A stretch of 64,000 nt of DNA from CAIWHR01 sp963713275 (GTDB lineage: Bacteria > Pseudomonadota > Gammaproteobacteria > Burkholderiales > Casimicrobiaceae): positions 68,911-132,910 of the forward strand of contig CAVQLG010000005.1 in assembly GCA_963713275.1 (NCBI GenBank). Direction: 5' to 3'. The notes under the pieces are model-generated. The model did no database searches and had not been told where the DNA came from. It was given only the letters and a program-made list of their open reading frames with translations. Positions within the stretch are counted from its first letter, which is position 1. Every line of letters begins with the position of its first letter. Of this stretch, positions 9,435 through 17,664 are shown one piece after another. Position numbers and translations under genes: made by a program.

Positions 9435-9559
9435 GGCGGTCCGGCGGGCCGCTTCGCCACCGGCGGGGATCGGCCGGGAACGCGCTCCGCGCGATACGAG
9501 GCGCTCGGCCCGTGCCCGGAGGGCGGCGCCGAGAAGTCCGTCGCCGACGGCGACAACGC

Positions 9560-9892
9560 CTACGGAGGCGGGTTCGTGACCGGCCCCTGCGCCCACAGCC
9601 GATCCGGGCGCGCGCGCGGCGCGGCGATGCGCACGGTCTTGCGGCGCGAAGTCGCGCCCCGCAGCAGCGTGACGTCGCGCTGCGCAACACCGAAGGCCTC
9701 GGCCAGGAAGCGCACGAGCTCGGCGTTCGCCTTGCCGTCGACCGCGGGGGCGGCGAGGCGAAGCTTGAGGCGCTGCTCGCCGCCCTCGCCGTGCACGCCC
9801 GCCACACCGGAGCGCTGCGCGCCCGGCTGGACGTGCAGCGCGAGCAGGAGATCGCCCGCCTCTTCGCGCCGCCAGTGCGCGGACGACCTCAT
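9560..9892 (-). CDS. yggU: DUF167 (YggU) family protein
   Basis: This is a small conserved protein of 110 residues and unknown biochemical role. The family core is intact: LALHVQPGAQRSGVAGVHG, LKLRLAAPAVDGKANAELVRFLAEAFGV and VTLLRGATSRRKTVRI. It is the last gene of a minus-strand run yggS-proC-yggT-yggU, separated from yggT by 8 bases. The C terminus is a little longer than usual. The start at ATG 9892 was chosen because it directly precedes the conserved domain. Confidence 0.88.
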   Translation of the reverse strand: MRSSAHWRREEAGDLLLALHVQPGAQRSGVAGVHGEGGEQRLKLRLAAPAVDGKANAELVRFLAEAFGVAQRDVTLLRGATSRRKTVRIAAPRARPDRLWAQGPVTNPPP

Positions 9893-9900
9893 GCGCCGCG

Positions 9901-10476
9901 TCAGCGAAAGAGTTGCACCACGGCGAGCTCGAGCCAGCGCACCGGCAGCATCAGCAGGAGCTGCACGACGACGATCAATATCAGCGGCGACAGGTCGAGC
10001 GAGCCGCCGATCGGCGGGATGGTGCGACGGATCGGGGCGAGAAACCGGAAGGTGAGCGCATTGAGAACGCCGGCCAGCGGCCCGTCGGGCGCGGTCCACG
10101 ACAGGATCGCCTGCGCGATGACGACGACGATCAGCAACCACAGCATCGCCTTCACGAGCTCGACGAGCGAGCGCAGCAGCAGGACGGCGATGTCCGTTGC
10201 GCTCCAGCCGCCGGCACCCAAGACGGCGTGCAGCGCAAAGAGCCACAGGACTTGCGTGATCCAGGCGAGCAGCAAGGTCGACGCGTCGAAGGGGCCGACC
10301 CCACGGACCACGCGCCGCACCGGCTTCACCGCCCAGTCCGTGAGCGCGACCACCGCGTGGCCGACCGGGTTGCGGAAGGGGGCGCGCAGCCACTGCATCG
10401 CGAAGCGGAACAGGAACGCGTAGGTGAACAGGCCGAACGCGGTATCGAGCAGGAAGCGCAGGGCTGGGTCGATCAT
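9901..10476 (-). CDS. yggT: YggT family integral membrane protein
   Basis: This 191-residue inner-membrane protein carries two repeats of the YggT unit. Each has a hydrophobic helix followed by a loop of the form RFLAPIRR or RAPFRNPVGH, then a second helix. The repeats lie at about residues 5-90 and 95-185. It sits between proC and the DUF167 gene, the usual arrangement. Family members are linked to osmotic tolerance and cell-shape organisation, but the function is not established from sequence. Confidence 0.9.
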   Translation of the reverse strand: MIDPALRFLLDTAFGLFTYAFLFRFAMQWLRAPFRNPVGHAVVALTDWAVKPVRRVVRGVGPFDASTLLLAWITQVLWLFALHAVLGAGGWSATDIAVLLLRSLVELVKAMLWLLIVVVIAQAILSWTAPDGPLAGVLNALTFRFLAPIRRTIPPIGGSLDLSPLILIVVVQLLLMLPVRWLELAVVQLFR

Positions 10477-10497
10477 CGGGGCCCCTCGGGCAGACGG

Positions 10498-11328
10498 TCA
10501 GGCGTCGCGGCCGAAGACGTCGCCCAGCTCGCGGGCGCGCGTTGCGGCCGCGTCCACGCCCGCGACGATGGCCGGCTTGACGCCGGCTGCCTGCATCGCC
10601 GCGAGCGCTGCCTCGGTCGTGCCGCCCTTCGACGTCACCTGCGCGCGCAGCACGGCGGGCTCCTGCGCGCTGCGCTCGGCGAGGGCGAGGGCGCCGGCGA
10701 AGGTGGCGTACGCGAGGCGCCGGGCGTCGGCCGGCCCGAAGCCCTGCGCCCGCGCCGCCTCCTCCAGCGCCTCGAGGAAGTAGAACACGTAGGCGGGCCC
10801 GCTGCCCGAGACCGCGGTGATCGCGTCGAGACGCGCCTCGGCGTCGACCCAGAGGACCCCGCCGGCGGCCTCGAGGATGGCGAGCGCGTTCGCGCGCCCC
10901 GCCGCGTCGACCGCGGGCGCGGCAAAGACGCCGCTGATGCCCCGGCCGATCAGCGCCGGCGTGTTGGGCATCGCGCGCACGACGCGCGGGTAGCCGCCGA
11001 GCCAGCGCGAGAGATCGGCGATGCGAATGCCCGCCGCGATGGTGAGCACGACCGGTTCCCCGGCGGCGCCGAGGTCGGCGGCAAGCGCGCGGGCCGCAGC
11101 GCGCATCTGCTGGGGCTTGACCGCCAGCACGACGACCGCGGCGCCGGCGACGGCGTCGCGGCACGAGCGCTCGAACAGCACGAGACCGGGAAACGCTTCG
11201 ACGACCCTGTTCCTGGCTTCGGGGGATGGCTCGACGACGCGGAACGCCGCCGCGGCCCCGCCGCGTGCGATGAGGCTGCCGATGAGCGCCGTGGCCATGT
11301 TGCCGCCGCCGATGAAAGTCGTGTTCAT
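10498..11328 (-). CDS. proC: Pyrroline-5-carboxylate reductase
   Basis: ProC catalyses the final NAD(P)H-dependent step of proline synthesis in the cytoplasm. The 276-residue protein begins with a Rossmann motif (FIGGGNMATALIG) and carries VLAVKPQQM, AMPNTPALIG and the C-terminal substrate-site motif VSGSGPAYVF. The start at ATG 11328 is fixed by the dinucleotide-binding strand. It lies 37 bases after yggS on the same strand, so the two are probably co-transcribed. Confidence 0.95.
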   Translation of the reverse strand: MNTTFIGGGNMATALIGSLIARGGAAAAFRVVEPSPEARNRVVEAFPGLVLFERSCRDAVAGAAVVVLAVKPQQMRAAARALAADLGAAGEPVVLTIAAGIRIADLSRWLGGYPRVVRAMPNTPALIGRGISGVFAAPAVDAAGRANALAILEAAGGVLWVDAEARLDAITAVSGSGPAYVFYFLEALEEAARAQGFGPADARRLAYATFAGALALAERSAQEPAVLRAQVTSKGGTTEAALAAMQAAGVKPAIVAGVDAAATRARELGDVFGRDA

Positions 11329-11363
11329 GGTCGGACCGTCCGTCGCGCGCGCCGGCAAAAGGG

Positions 11364-12077
11364 TCACACGATGGCGGCTGCGGCCGCTGCCGGCGCGCGC
11401 GGACCGAAGAGCGCGGTGCCGAGGCGGACCAGCGTCGCGCCCTCGGCGATCGCCGACTCGAGGTCCGCGGACATCCCCATCGACAGCGTGTCGATCGAAA
11501 GCCCCGCCGCACGGCAAGCCGCGGCGCACTCGGCGAGCACGCGGAACTGCGCGCGCTGCCGATGGGTGTCTGCGGTTTCCTCGGCGATGCCCATGAGGCC
11601 ACGCAGCGAAAGCCGCGGCAGCGCGGCGACAAGCCGCGCCAGCGCCACGGCTTCGTCCGGCGCGACCCCGCTCTTGGTGGGCTCGCCGCTGATGTTGACC
11701 TGCACGCAGACGGCCAGCGGCGGCAGGGCGGACGGCCGCGCCTCCGACAGCCGGCGGGCGATCCGCTCGCGGTCGACGGTATGCACCCAGGCGAAGCGGG
11801 CCGCAGCGAGCGCCGTCTTGTTGCTCTGCAGGGGCCCGATGAAGTGCCATTCCACGTCACCCAGGTCCGCAAGCGCGTCCATCTTGGCGCTCGCCTCCTG
11901 GACGTAGTTCTCGCCGAAAGCGCGCTGGCCGAGCGCGTGCAGGGCACGCACCGCCGCGGCCGGGTGCGCCTTGCTGACCGCGAGCAGCCGGATCGAGGCG
12001 GCGTCGCGGCCGCAGGCCCGCGCCGCGGCGGCGATGCGCGCGCGGGCGTCTTGCCACGCTTTCTCGTACGGGACCAT
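11364..12077 (-). CDS. yggS: Pyridoxal phosphate homeostasis protein (YggS/PLPBP family)
   Basis: This PLP-binding, alanine-racemase-fold protein of 237 residues buffers free pyridoxal phosphate and affects amino-acid metabolism. The PLP lysine is in LLAVSKAHP (about Lys36). Other family motifs are FGENYVQE, WHFIGPLQSNK, QVNISGEPTKSG and LSMGMSADLESAI. It is the first gene of the yggS-proC-yggT-yggU run and is divergent from pilT across 122 bases. This is a classical proteobacterial arrangement. Confidence 0.94.
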   Translation of the reverse strand: MVPYEKAWQDARARIAAAARACGRDAASIRLLAVSKAHPAAAVRALHALGQRAFGENYVQEASAKMDALADLGDVEWHFIGPLQSNKTALAAARFAWVHTVDRERIARRLSEARPSALPPLAVCVQVNISGEPTKSGVAPDEAVALARLVAALPRLSLRGLMGIAEETADTHRQRAQFRVLAECAAACRAAGLSIDTLSMGMSADLESAIAEGATLVRLGTALFGPRAPAAAAAAIV

Positions 12078-12140
12078 AATCGTTCGAGGTCGGGCGGAAG
12101 GTGGCGCCAGGGACGGGATGGTACGACTCTTGCGTGCGCC

Positions 12141-12168
12141 TTGGCATTGCGGCGCAAGAGCGTAGCAT
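12141..12168 (+). promoter_or_regulatory. Candidate sigma70 promoter for pilT
   Basis: TTGGCA at 12141-12146 and TAGCAT at 12163-12168 are separated by 16 bases and lie 31 bases before the pilT ATG, within the yggS-pilT divergent region. The match is reasonable but unproven, and no clear Shine-Dalgarno sequence precedes pilT. Confidence 0.4.
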
Positions 12169-12199
12169 CTTACGTTTTGCAGAAGTCCCGGGATTATAA

Positions 12200-13243
12200 A
12201 TGGACATCACCGAACTGCTCGCCTTCGCAGTCAAGAACAAGGCGTCGGACCTCCACCTGTCGTCAGGCCTGCCGCCGATGATCCGCGTCCACGGCGACAT
12301 CCGGCGGATCAACCTGCCGCCGATGGCGCACGACGACGTGCACGCCATGGTGTACGACATCATGAGCGACGCCCAGCGCAAGGCCTACGAGGAGAATCTG
12401 GAGTGCGATTTCTCCTTCGCGGTCCCGAACCTCGCGCGCTTTCGCGTCAACTCCTTCGTCCAGGCGCGCGGCGCGGCGGCGGCCTTCCGGACGATCCCGT
12501 CGAAGGTGCTGTCGCTGGAGGAACTCAACGCCCCGAAGGTGTTCGCCGAGCTCACGAACCGGCCGCGCGGGCTGATCCTCGTCACCGGACCGACCGGCTC
12601 GGGCAAGTCGACGACGCTGGCCGCGATGGTCAACCACGTGAACGAGAACGAGTACGGCCACATCCTCACCATCGAGGACCCGATCGAGTTCATGCACGAT
12701 TCCAAGAAGTGCCTGATCAATCAGCGCGAGCTCGGACCGCACACGCTGTCGTTTCCGAACGCCCTGCGCAGCGCCCTGCGCGAGGACCCGGACTACATCC
12801 TGGTCGGCGAGATGCGCGACCTCGAGACCATCCGCCTGGCGCTGACCGCCGCGGAGACCGGCCACCTCGTGTTCGGGACGCTGCACACGAGCTCCGCGGC
12901 GAAGACGATCGACCGGATCATCGACGTGTTTCCGGCCGCGGAGAAGGAGATGGTCAGGGCGATGCTGTCGGAGTCGCTGGTCGCGGTGATCTCGCAGACG
13001 CTGATGAAGACCAAGGACGGCCAGGGCCGGCTCGCCGCGCACGAGATCATGATCGGCACGCCGGCGATCCGCAACCTCATCCGGGAAGGCAAGGTCGCGC
13101 AGATGTACTCCGCGATCCAGACCAGCCAGTCGCTGGGGATGCAGACGCTGGACCAGAACCTGCAGGAACTCGTCCGCCGCAACCAGGTGAACCTCGCCGA
13201 GGCGAGAAACCGCGCGGTGAACAAGGACCTGTTCATGGGTTGA
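12200..13243 (+). CDS. pilT: Type IV pilus retraction ATPase PilT
   Basis: PilT is the hexameric cytoplasmic motor that depolymerises type IV pili, giving twitching motility. The 347-residue product has an N-terminal PAS-like domain, Walker A (GPTGSGKST, about residues 130-138), an Asp box (IEDPIEFMH), Walker B (LVGEMRD) and a His box (GHLVFGTLHTSS). The PilT-specific C-terminal motif AIRNLIREGK is intact, which separates it from PilU and PilB. pilU follows after 87 bases, forming the standard pilTU pair. No pilin genes are in the window. Confidence 0.96.
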   Translation: MDITELLAFAVKNKASDLHLSSGLPPMIRVHGDIRRINLPPMAHDDVHAMVYDIMSDAQRKAYEENLECDFSFAVPNLARFRVNSFVQARGAAAAFRTIPSKVLSLEELNAPKVFAELTNRPRGLILVTGPTGSGKSTTLAAMVNHVNENEYGHILTIEDPIEFMHDSKKCLINQRELGPHTLSFPNALRSALREDPDYILVGEMRDLETIRLALTAAETGHLVFGTLHTSSAAKTIDRIIDVFPAAEKEMVRAMLSESLVAVISQTLMKTKDGQGRLAAHEIMIGTPAIRNLIREGKVAQMYSAIQTSQSLGMQTLDQNLQELVRRNQVNLAEARNRAVNKDLFMG

Positions 13244-13330
13244 CGCGACGCCGCCCGCGGCGGCGCCCCCCACCCCCGCCCGACCCCCCGCCCGGCGCCG
13301 CGGCCACGCGACCGGAAGGAGCGAACCCCC

Positions 13331-14494
13331 ATGGAACGCGAACGCGCCACCAAGTTCATTCACGAACTGCTCGAGCTCCTGGTCAAGCAGAAGGGCTCGG
13401 ACCTGTTCATCACGGCCGGGTTTCCGCCGGCGATCAAGGTCGACGGCAAGATCCAGCCGGTGTCGAAGACCGCGCTCACGCCGCAGCACACGATCGAGCT
13501 CGTGCGCAGCGTGATGAACGACAAGCAGGCGGCGGAGTTCGAGGCGACGAAGGAGTGCAACTTCGCGATCAGCCCGCCCGGCATCAGCCGCTTCCGCGTG
13601 AACGCGTTCGTCCAGCAGGGGCGCACCGGGATGGTGTTCCGGGCCATCACCACCGAGATTCCGACCTTCGAGAGCCTCGGCCTGCCGCCCGTGCTCAAGG
13701 ACGTGATCATGTCCAAGCGCGGAATCATGATGTTCATCGGCGCGACCGGCTGCGGCAAGTCGACGTCGATGGCCTCGCTGCTCGGCTACCGCAACGAGAA
13801 CACCTACGGCCACATCATCACCATCGAGGACCCGATCGAGTTCGTCCACGACCACCGCAACTGCATCGTCACGCAGCGCGAGGTCGGGGTGGACACCGAG
13901 AGCTGGCAGATCGCGCTCAAGAACACGCTGCGCCAGGCGCCCGACGTCATCCTGATCGGTGAAGTGCGCGAGCGCGAGACGATGGACTATGCGGTGTCGT
14001 TCGCCGAGACGGGCCATCTCTGCCTCGCCACGCTGCACGCGAACAGCACCAACCAGGCCCTCGACCGGATCATCAATTTCTTCCCCGAGGAGCGCCGCGC
14101 GCAGCTCCTGATGGACCTGTCGCTCAACGTGCGGGCCTTCGTCGCCCAGCGCCTGATCCCGCGCCGCGACGGCAAGGGCCGCGTGCCGGCGGTCGAGGTG
14201 ATGCTCAACTCGCCGCTGGTCTCCGACCTGATCTTCAAGGGCGACGTCGGCGGCATCAAGGACGTCATGAAGCGCTCGCGGGAGATCGGCATGCAGACGT
14301 TCGACCAGTCGTTGTTCGACCTCTACGAAGCGGGCCTCATCAGCTACGAGGACGCGTTGCGCAACGCCGATTCGCTCAACGACCTGCGCCTCGAAATCAA
14401 GCTGCACGGCAAGGAATCGAAGGGCCGCAACGTGTTCTCGGGGATCGGCGGGCTCGACATCGTGCCCGAGGCCACGGCGCCGAGGACGCTGTAG
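13331..14494 (+). CDS. pilU: PilT-like twitching motility ATPase PilU
   Basis: PilU is the PilT paralogue that assists pilus retraction. The 387-residue protein has Walker A GATGCGKST, an Asp box IEDPIEFVHD, Walker B LIGEVRE and a His box GHLCLATLHANS. In place of the PilT AIRNLIRE motif it has LNSPLVSDLIFKGDVGG, and its C terminus is extended, both typical of PilU. A good Shine-Dalgarno sequence (GGAAGGAG, 13314-13321) precedes the ATG. Confidence 0.95.
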   Translation: MERERATKFIHELLELLVKQKGSDLFITAGFPPAIKVDGKIQPVSKTALTPQHTIELVRSVMNDKQAAEFEATKECNFAISPPGISRFRVNAFVQQGRTGMVFRAITTEIPTFESLGLPPVLKDVIMSKRGIMMFIGATGCGKSTSMASLLGYRNENTYGHIITIEDPIEFVHDHRNCIVTQREVGVDTESWQIALKNTLRQAPDVILIGEVRERETMDYAVSFAETGHLCLATLHANSTNQALDRIINFFPEERRAQLLMDLSLNVRAFVAQRLIPRRDGKGRVPAVEVMLNSPLVSDLIFKGDVGGIKDVMKRSREIGMQTFDQSLFDLYEAGLISYEDALRNADSLNDLRLEIKLHGKESKGRNVFSGIGGLDIVPEATAPRTL

Positions 14495-14630
14495 TCCCGG
14501 GGGCGTCCGGGTCGCCGGCGCGACGGACTCCCAACGCGCTGCGCGCCGTGCGCTGGCGCGGGCGCGCTTGTGCTACGCTTACGCGCTCCGTCTTCGAGCC
14601 GCCCGCGCGGCGCACCGAACTCGAGCTCAC

Positions 14631-15029
14631 ATGGCCGGCCTCGACGCCCACACCCCGACCCCCTCCGAGATCAGGTTGCACCAGGTCTCGCGCGTGCTCG
14701 AGATCGCCTACAGCGACGGGCGGAGGTTCAGCCTGCCCTGCGAGTTCCTGCGCGTCTACTCGCCCAGCGCCGACGTCCGGGGACATGGCCCCGGCCAGGA
14801 GACGCTGCAGGTCGGCAAACGCGACGTCGCGATCACCGACCTGGAGGCGGTGGGCCACTACGCGATCCGGCCGCGCTTCTCGGACGGCCACGACTCGGGC
14901 ATCTACTCGTGGGACTATCTCTACGAGCTTGGCGCCCAGCAGGACGCGCTGTGGCAGCGTTACCTCGCCCGGCTGGCCGCGGCGGGCGCTTCGCGCGACC
15001 CGCAGCAGGCCAGCGCGCGCTTGCCTTGA
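14631..15029 (+). CDS. DUF971 domain protein (gamma-butyrobetaine hydroxylase-like N-terminal domain)
   Basis: This 132-residue protein consists mostly of one DUF971 domain, with the family pattern LHQVSRVLEIAYSDGRRFSLPCEFLRVYSPSA and a late GIYSWDYLYELG. In larger proteins this domain binds metal next to oxygenase domains and is linked to iron-sulfur scaffold functions; alone its role is unknown. It is 13 bases upstream of ubiE, a linkage I associate with betaproteobacteria, which suggests co-transcription. The ATG at 14631 directly precedes the domain. Confidence 0.85.
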   Translation: MAGLDAHTPTPSEIRLHQVSRVLEIAYSDGRRFSLPCEFLRVYSPSADVRGHGPGQETLQVGKRDVAITDLEAVGHYAIRPRFSDGHDSGIYSWDYLYELGAQQDALWQRYLARLAAAGASRDPQQASARLP

Positions 15030-15042
15030 CAAGGCATCGCGG

Positions 15043-15777
15043 ATGAAGGAGCCGACGCACTTCGGATTCGAGGAGGTGAGCGCCGACGACAAGGCGCGGC
15101 GGGTGCGGGGCGTGTTCGATTCGGTCGCCGCGCGCTACGACGTGATGAACGACCTCATGTCGGCGGGGCTGCACCGCTGGTGGAAGCGCTTCGCCGTCCA
15201 GGCGAGCGGCGTGCGGCCGGGGATGCGCGTCCTGGATCTCGCCGGCGGCACCGGAGACCTCGCCCGGCTGTTCGCCGACCGGGTGGGCTCGACCGGCACC
15301 GTCGTCCTGACCGACATCAACCGCGACATGCTCGCCGTTGGCCGCGACAAGCTGCTCAACGCCGGGATCGCGCTGCCCGTGGTGCAGTGCGACGCCGAGA
15401 AACTGCCGTTTGTGAGCGCTCACTTCAACTGCGTCAGCATCGCCTTCGGTCTGCGCAACGTCACGCGCAAGGAAGCGGCGCTCGCCGAGATGCGGCGGGT
15501 GCTACGGCCTGGCGGCGTGGCCGCGGTGCTCGAGTTCTCGAAGGTCTGGGAACCGCTCGCTCCCGCGTACGACTGGTACAGTTTCAACGTGATACCGCGC
15601 ATCGGCAAGTGGGTTACCGGCGACGCCGCGAGCTACCGTTACCTCGCCGAATCGATCCGCGTGCACCCGGACCAGGCAACATTGCAGCGGATGATGGAAC
15701 AAGCCGGCTTTGACAGGGTCGAAGTGCACAACCTCACCGCCGGCGTCGTCGCCCTGCACCTGGGCTTCGTACACTGA
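15043..15777 (+). CDS. ubiE: Ubiquinone/menaquinone C-methyltransferase
   Basis: UbiE is the SAM-dependent C-methyltransferase of ubiquinone synthesis (and of menaquinone synthesis where present). The 244-residue protein carries the N-terminal VFDSVAARYDVMND, SAM motif I VLDLAGGTGD, VLTDINRDML and the family motif IAFGLRNVT. The C-terminal GDAASYRYLAESIRVHPDQ is also conserved. It opens a run of ubiquinone genes (ubiE, Tim44-like, ubiJ, ubiB) on the same strand. Confidence 0.96.
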   Translation: MKEPTHFGFEEVSADDKARRVRGVFDSVAARYDVMNDLMSAGLHRWWKRFAVQASGVRPGMRVLDLAGGTGDLARLFADRVGSTGTVVLTDINRDMLAVGRDKLLNAGIALPVVQCDAEKLPFVSAHFNCVSIAFGLRNVTRKEAALAEMRRVLRPGGVAAVLEFSKVWEPLAPAYDWYSFNVIPRIGKWVTGDAASYRYLAESIRVHPDQATLQRMMEQAGFDRVEVHNLTAGVVALHLGFVH

Positions 15778-15817
15778 AGGGGTGGTAGCGTCTTTCGTCA
15801 CCGCAACGGAGCAAACC

Positions 15818-16762
15818 ATGAGATTAGCAGGGATTATCGCCGTCACGTTTGCCGTGGCCTGCCTCGCCGGCGCCGAAGTCGCCGACGCGAAGCGGCTCGG
15901 CGCAGGCAAGAGCATCGGCGCGCAGCGCCAGAGCGTGGCACCGGCCACGCCGCCCGCCGCGGCGCCGACGACGCCCGCGGGCGCGGCGTCGCAGCCGGTG
16001 ATGCCGGCGCAGCCAGGCGCAGCCGCAGCCAAGGCCGCCGCGCCGGCGGCCGCGCCGTCCGGGATGGCGAAATGGATGGGACCGATCGCCGGGCTGGCCG
16101 CGGGCCTGGGGCTTGCTGCACTGCTGTCGCACTTCGGCCTTTCCGAGGGCTTCGCCAGCCTGCTCCTGATGCTGCTGCTCGCCGTCGGTGTGGTGCTCGT
16201 CGTACGGATGTTCCTCGCGCGGCGCGCCCCGGCCAAGCCCGCGATGCAGTACGCCGGCCCGAGCGGACTCGGCACCAACCCCGGCGGTTACGAGACGCAG
16301 CCCGCGCCCGTGGTCGCCCGTGAATCTCGGGTCGAGCCCGTGCTCGCGGCCACCCCGCCGCCTTCGGCTTCGTTCGCGCGGCCGCTTCCGGCCGGGTTCG
16401 ACGCCAAGGCCTTCGTCGACCAGGCGAAGCTCCAGTTCATTCGCCTGCAGGCGGCGTTCGATCGCGGCGACCGCAAAGCACTCGCCGATGTGATGACGCC
16501 GACGATGCTCGCGGAGGTGACGCGCGACCTCGACGCCCGCACGGAGCACGCGCCCACCGAAATCGTAACGCTGCATGCGGAAGTGCTCGAGGTGAAGACC
16601 GAGGGGAGCGATTACTGGGCGAGCGTGCGCTTCATCGGGACGCTGCGCGAGGATGGAACGGTCCTGCCGACCCCGATCGACGAGATCTGGAACCTGACCA
16701 AGCCGACCGATGGGTCCGCGGGGTGGCTGCTGGCGGGCATCGAGCAGGTGGCGACGGCCTGA
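15818..16762 (+). CDS. Tim44-like domain membrane protein
   Basis: This 314-residue protein has an N-terminal signal-like segment (MRLAGIIAVTFAVACLAGAEVADA) and a long Ala/Pro-rich linker. Two hydrophobic segments follow at about residues 88-105 and 111-130. The C-terminal Tim44/ketosteroid-isomerase-like domain covers about residues 190-314. The domain resembles mitochondrial Tim44 and bacterial TimA-like proteins, whose bacterial role is unsettled. It lies between ubiE and ubiJ. Its TGA stop directly abuts a dispersed repeat at 16763. Confidence 0.78.
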   Translation: MRLAGIIAVTFAVACLAGAEVADAKRLGAGKSIGAQRQSVAPATPPAAAPTTPAGAASQPVMPAQPGAAAAKAAAPAAAPSGMAKWMGPIAGLAAGLGLAALLSHFGLSEGFASLLLMLLLAVGVVLVVRMFLARRAPAKPAMQYAGPSGLGTNPGGYETQPAPVVARESRVEPVLAATPPPSASFARPLPAGFDAKAFVDQAKLQFIRLQAAFDRGDRKALADVMTPTMLAEVTRDLDARTEHAPTEIVTLHAEVLEVKTEGSDYWASVRFIGTLREDGTVLPTPIDEIWNLTKPTDGSAGWLLAGIEQVATA

Positions 16763-16897
16763 GAGCCTGTGAAGAAATCGTCGCGAGCGGGATGGGATGC
16801 TAGGCGCGAACGACGAGACATATCAAGTAGATAGGCGAGGAGTAAGCGAGTGAGCAACGACGCAGACCGCCCGCGCAGCAGATTTTCTCACAGGCTC
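16763..16897. repeat. Dispersed palindromic element, copy B (135 bp)
   Basis: The imperfect terminal inverted repeats GAGCCTGTGAAGAAATC (16763-16779) and GATTTTCTCACAGGCTC (16881-16897) match at 15 of 17 positions. TGA flanks it on both sides (16760-16762 and 16898-16900), consistent with a 3-base target duplication or insertion at a stop codon. Its right half resembles 3226-3294 and its left half resembles 43725-43767. It contains no open reading frame of note. Confidence 0.75.
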
Positions 16898-16943
16898 TGA
16901 GCGCGCGCGCCCGGCCACTCTTCGCCGCCAGGGACGCCCGCCG

Positions 16944-17552
16944 ATGCAACCCGCCGCTGCGCTCGCCAACCGGGTGCTGGAACGCGAAGCGTGGGCGCGC
17001 GAGCGCCTTGCGGCGCACGGTGGCCAGGCGTTCGTGGTCGCCGTGGGACCGGTTGCGACCGGGTTCCGCATCGATTCGACCGGGCTCATCGAGTCGACGC
17101 CGCTGCGCGGCGGCAGTGCCGACCTGACCCTGCGCATCTCGCCGCTCGCGATTCCTTCGTTGCTGTCCGACCCGTCGCGCTGGGACGGCCTCGTCTTGGC
17201 CGAGGGCGCTCCCGCCCTGGCCGCAACGCTGCGCGATCTCGCGCTGACGCTGCCGTGGTTCGTCGAGCAGGCATTCGCGAAGGCGCTCGGCCCGGTCGTC
17301 GGGCAGCGCGTCGCCGACGCCGGGCGGCGCCTGCTCGGTTTTCCCGAGTACGCCGCGGAGCGAATCGGCGAGACCCTCGGCAGCTACGCCCGCGACGAAG
17401 CGGGGCTGCTCGCCCGTGGCGACGAAGCGCGCGCAATGGCGCAGCAGAACGCCGAACTGGCCGCGCGCACCGACGCGCTGGCCGCGCGGCTGGAGACGCT
17501 GGCGGCCCGGCTGCCCGCCGACCCGGTGGCAGATCGTCCTGCGCCTTCCTGA
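16944..17552 (+). CDS. ubiJ: Ubiquinone biosynthesis accessory factor UbiJ (SCP2 domain)
   Basis: UbiJ is a lipid-binding SCP2-domain protein needed for assembly of the soluble ubiquinone complex. The 202-residue product has the SCP2 fold at about residues 15-115, including the DLTLRISPLAIPSLL stretch. A C-terminal Ala/Glu-rich helix that could form a coiled coil (about 160-195) follows. It sits between ubiE and ubiB, its usual place. Identification rests on position as much as on sequence, because this family diverges quickly. Confidence 0.85.
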   Translation: MQPAAALANRVLEREAWARERLAAHGGQAFVVAVGPVATGFRIDSTGLIESTPLRGGSADLTLRISPLAIPSLLSDPSRWDGLVLAEGAPALAATLRDLALTLPWFVEQAFAKALGPVVGQRVADAGRRLLGFPEYAAERIGETLGSYARDEAGLLARGDEARAMAQQNAELAARTDALAARLETLAARLPADPVADRPAPS

Positions 17553-17650
17553 AGCGGCCGCCGCAGGCGGGGTCCCCGCCATCGCGCAGTAGACGCGCCA
17601 GCCTTGCGGCGACGAGCCGCGCTGCGGGGAGTGGCATCGCCGCATTCCCG

Positions 17651-17656
17651 TACAAT
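17651..17656 (+). promoter_or_regulatory. Candidate -10 box placing the ubiB transcript start at or near its ATG
   Basis: TACAAT ends only 8 bases before the ubiB start codon at 17665. If used, transcription would begin at about 17663-17665, giving a nearly leaderless mRNA. No strong -35 hexamer is visible upstream, and ubiB could also be read through from ubiJ. Confidence 0.35.
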
Positions 17657-17664
17657 CGGCGGTC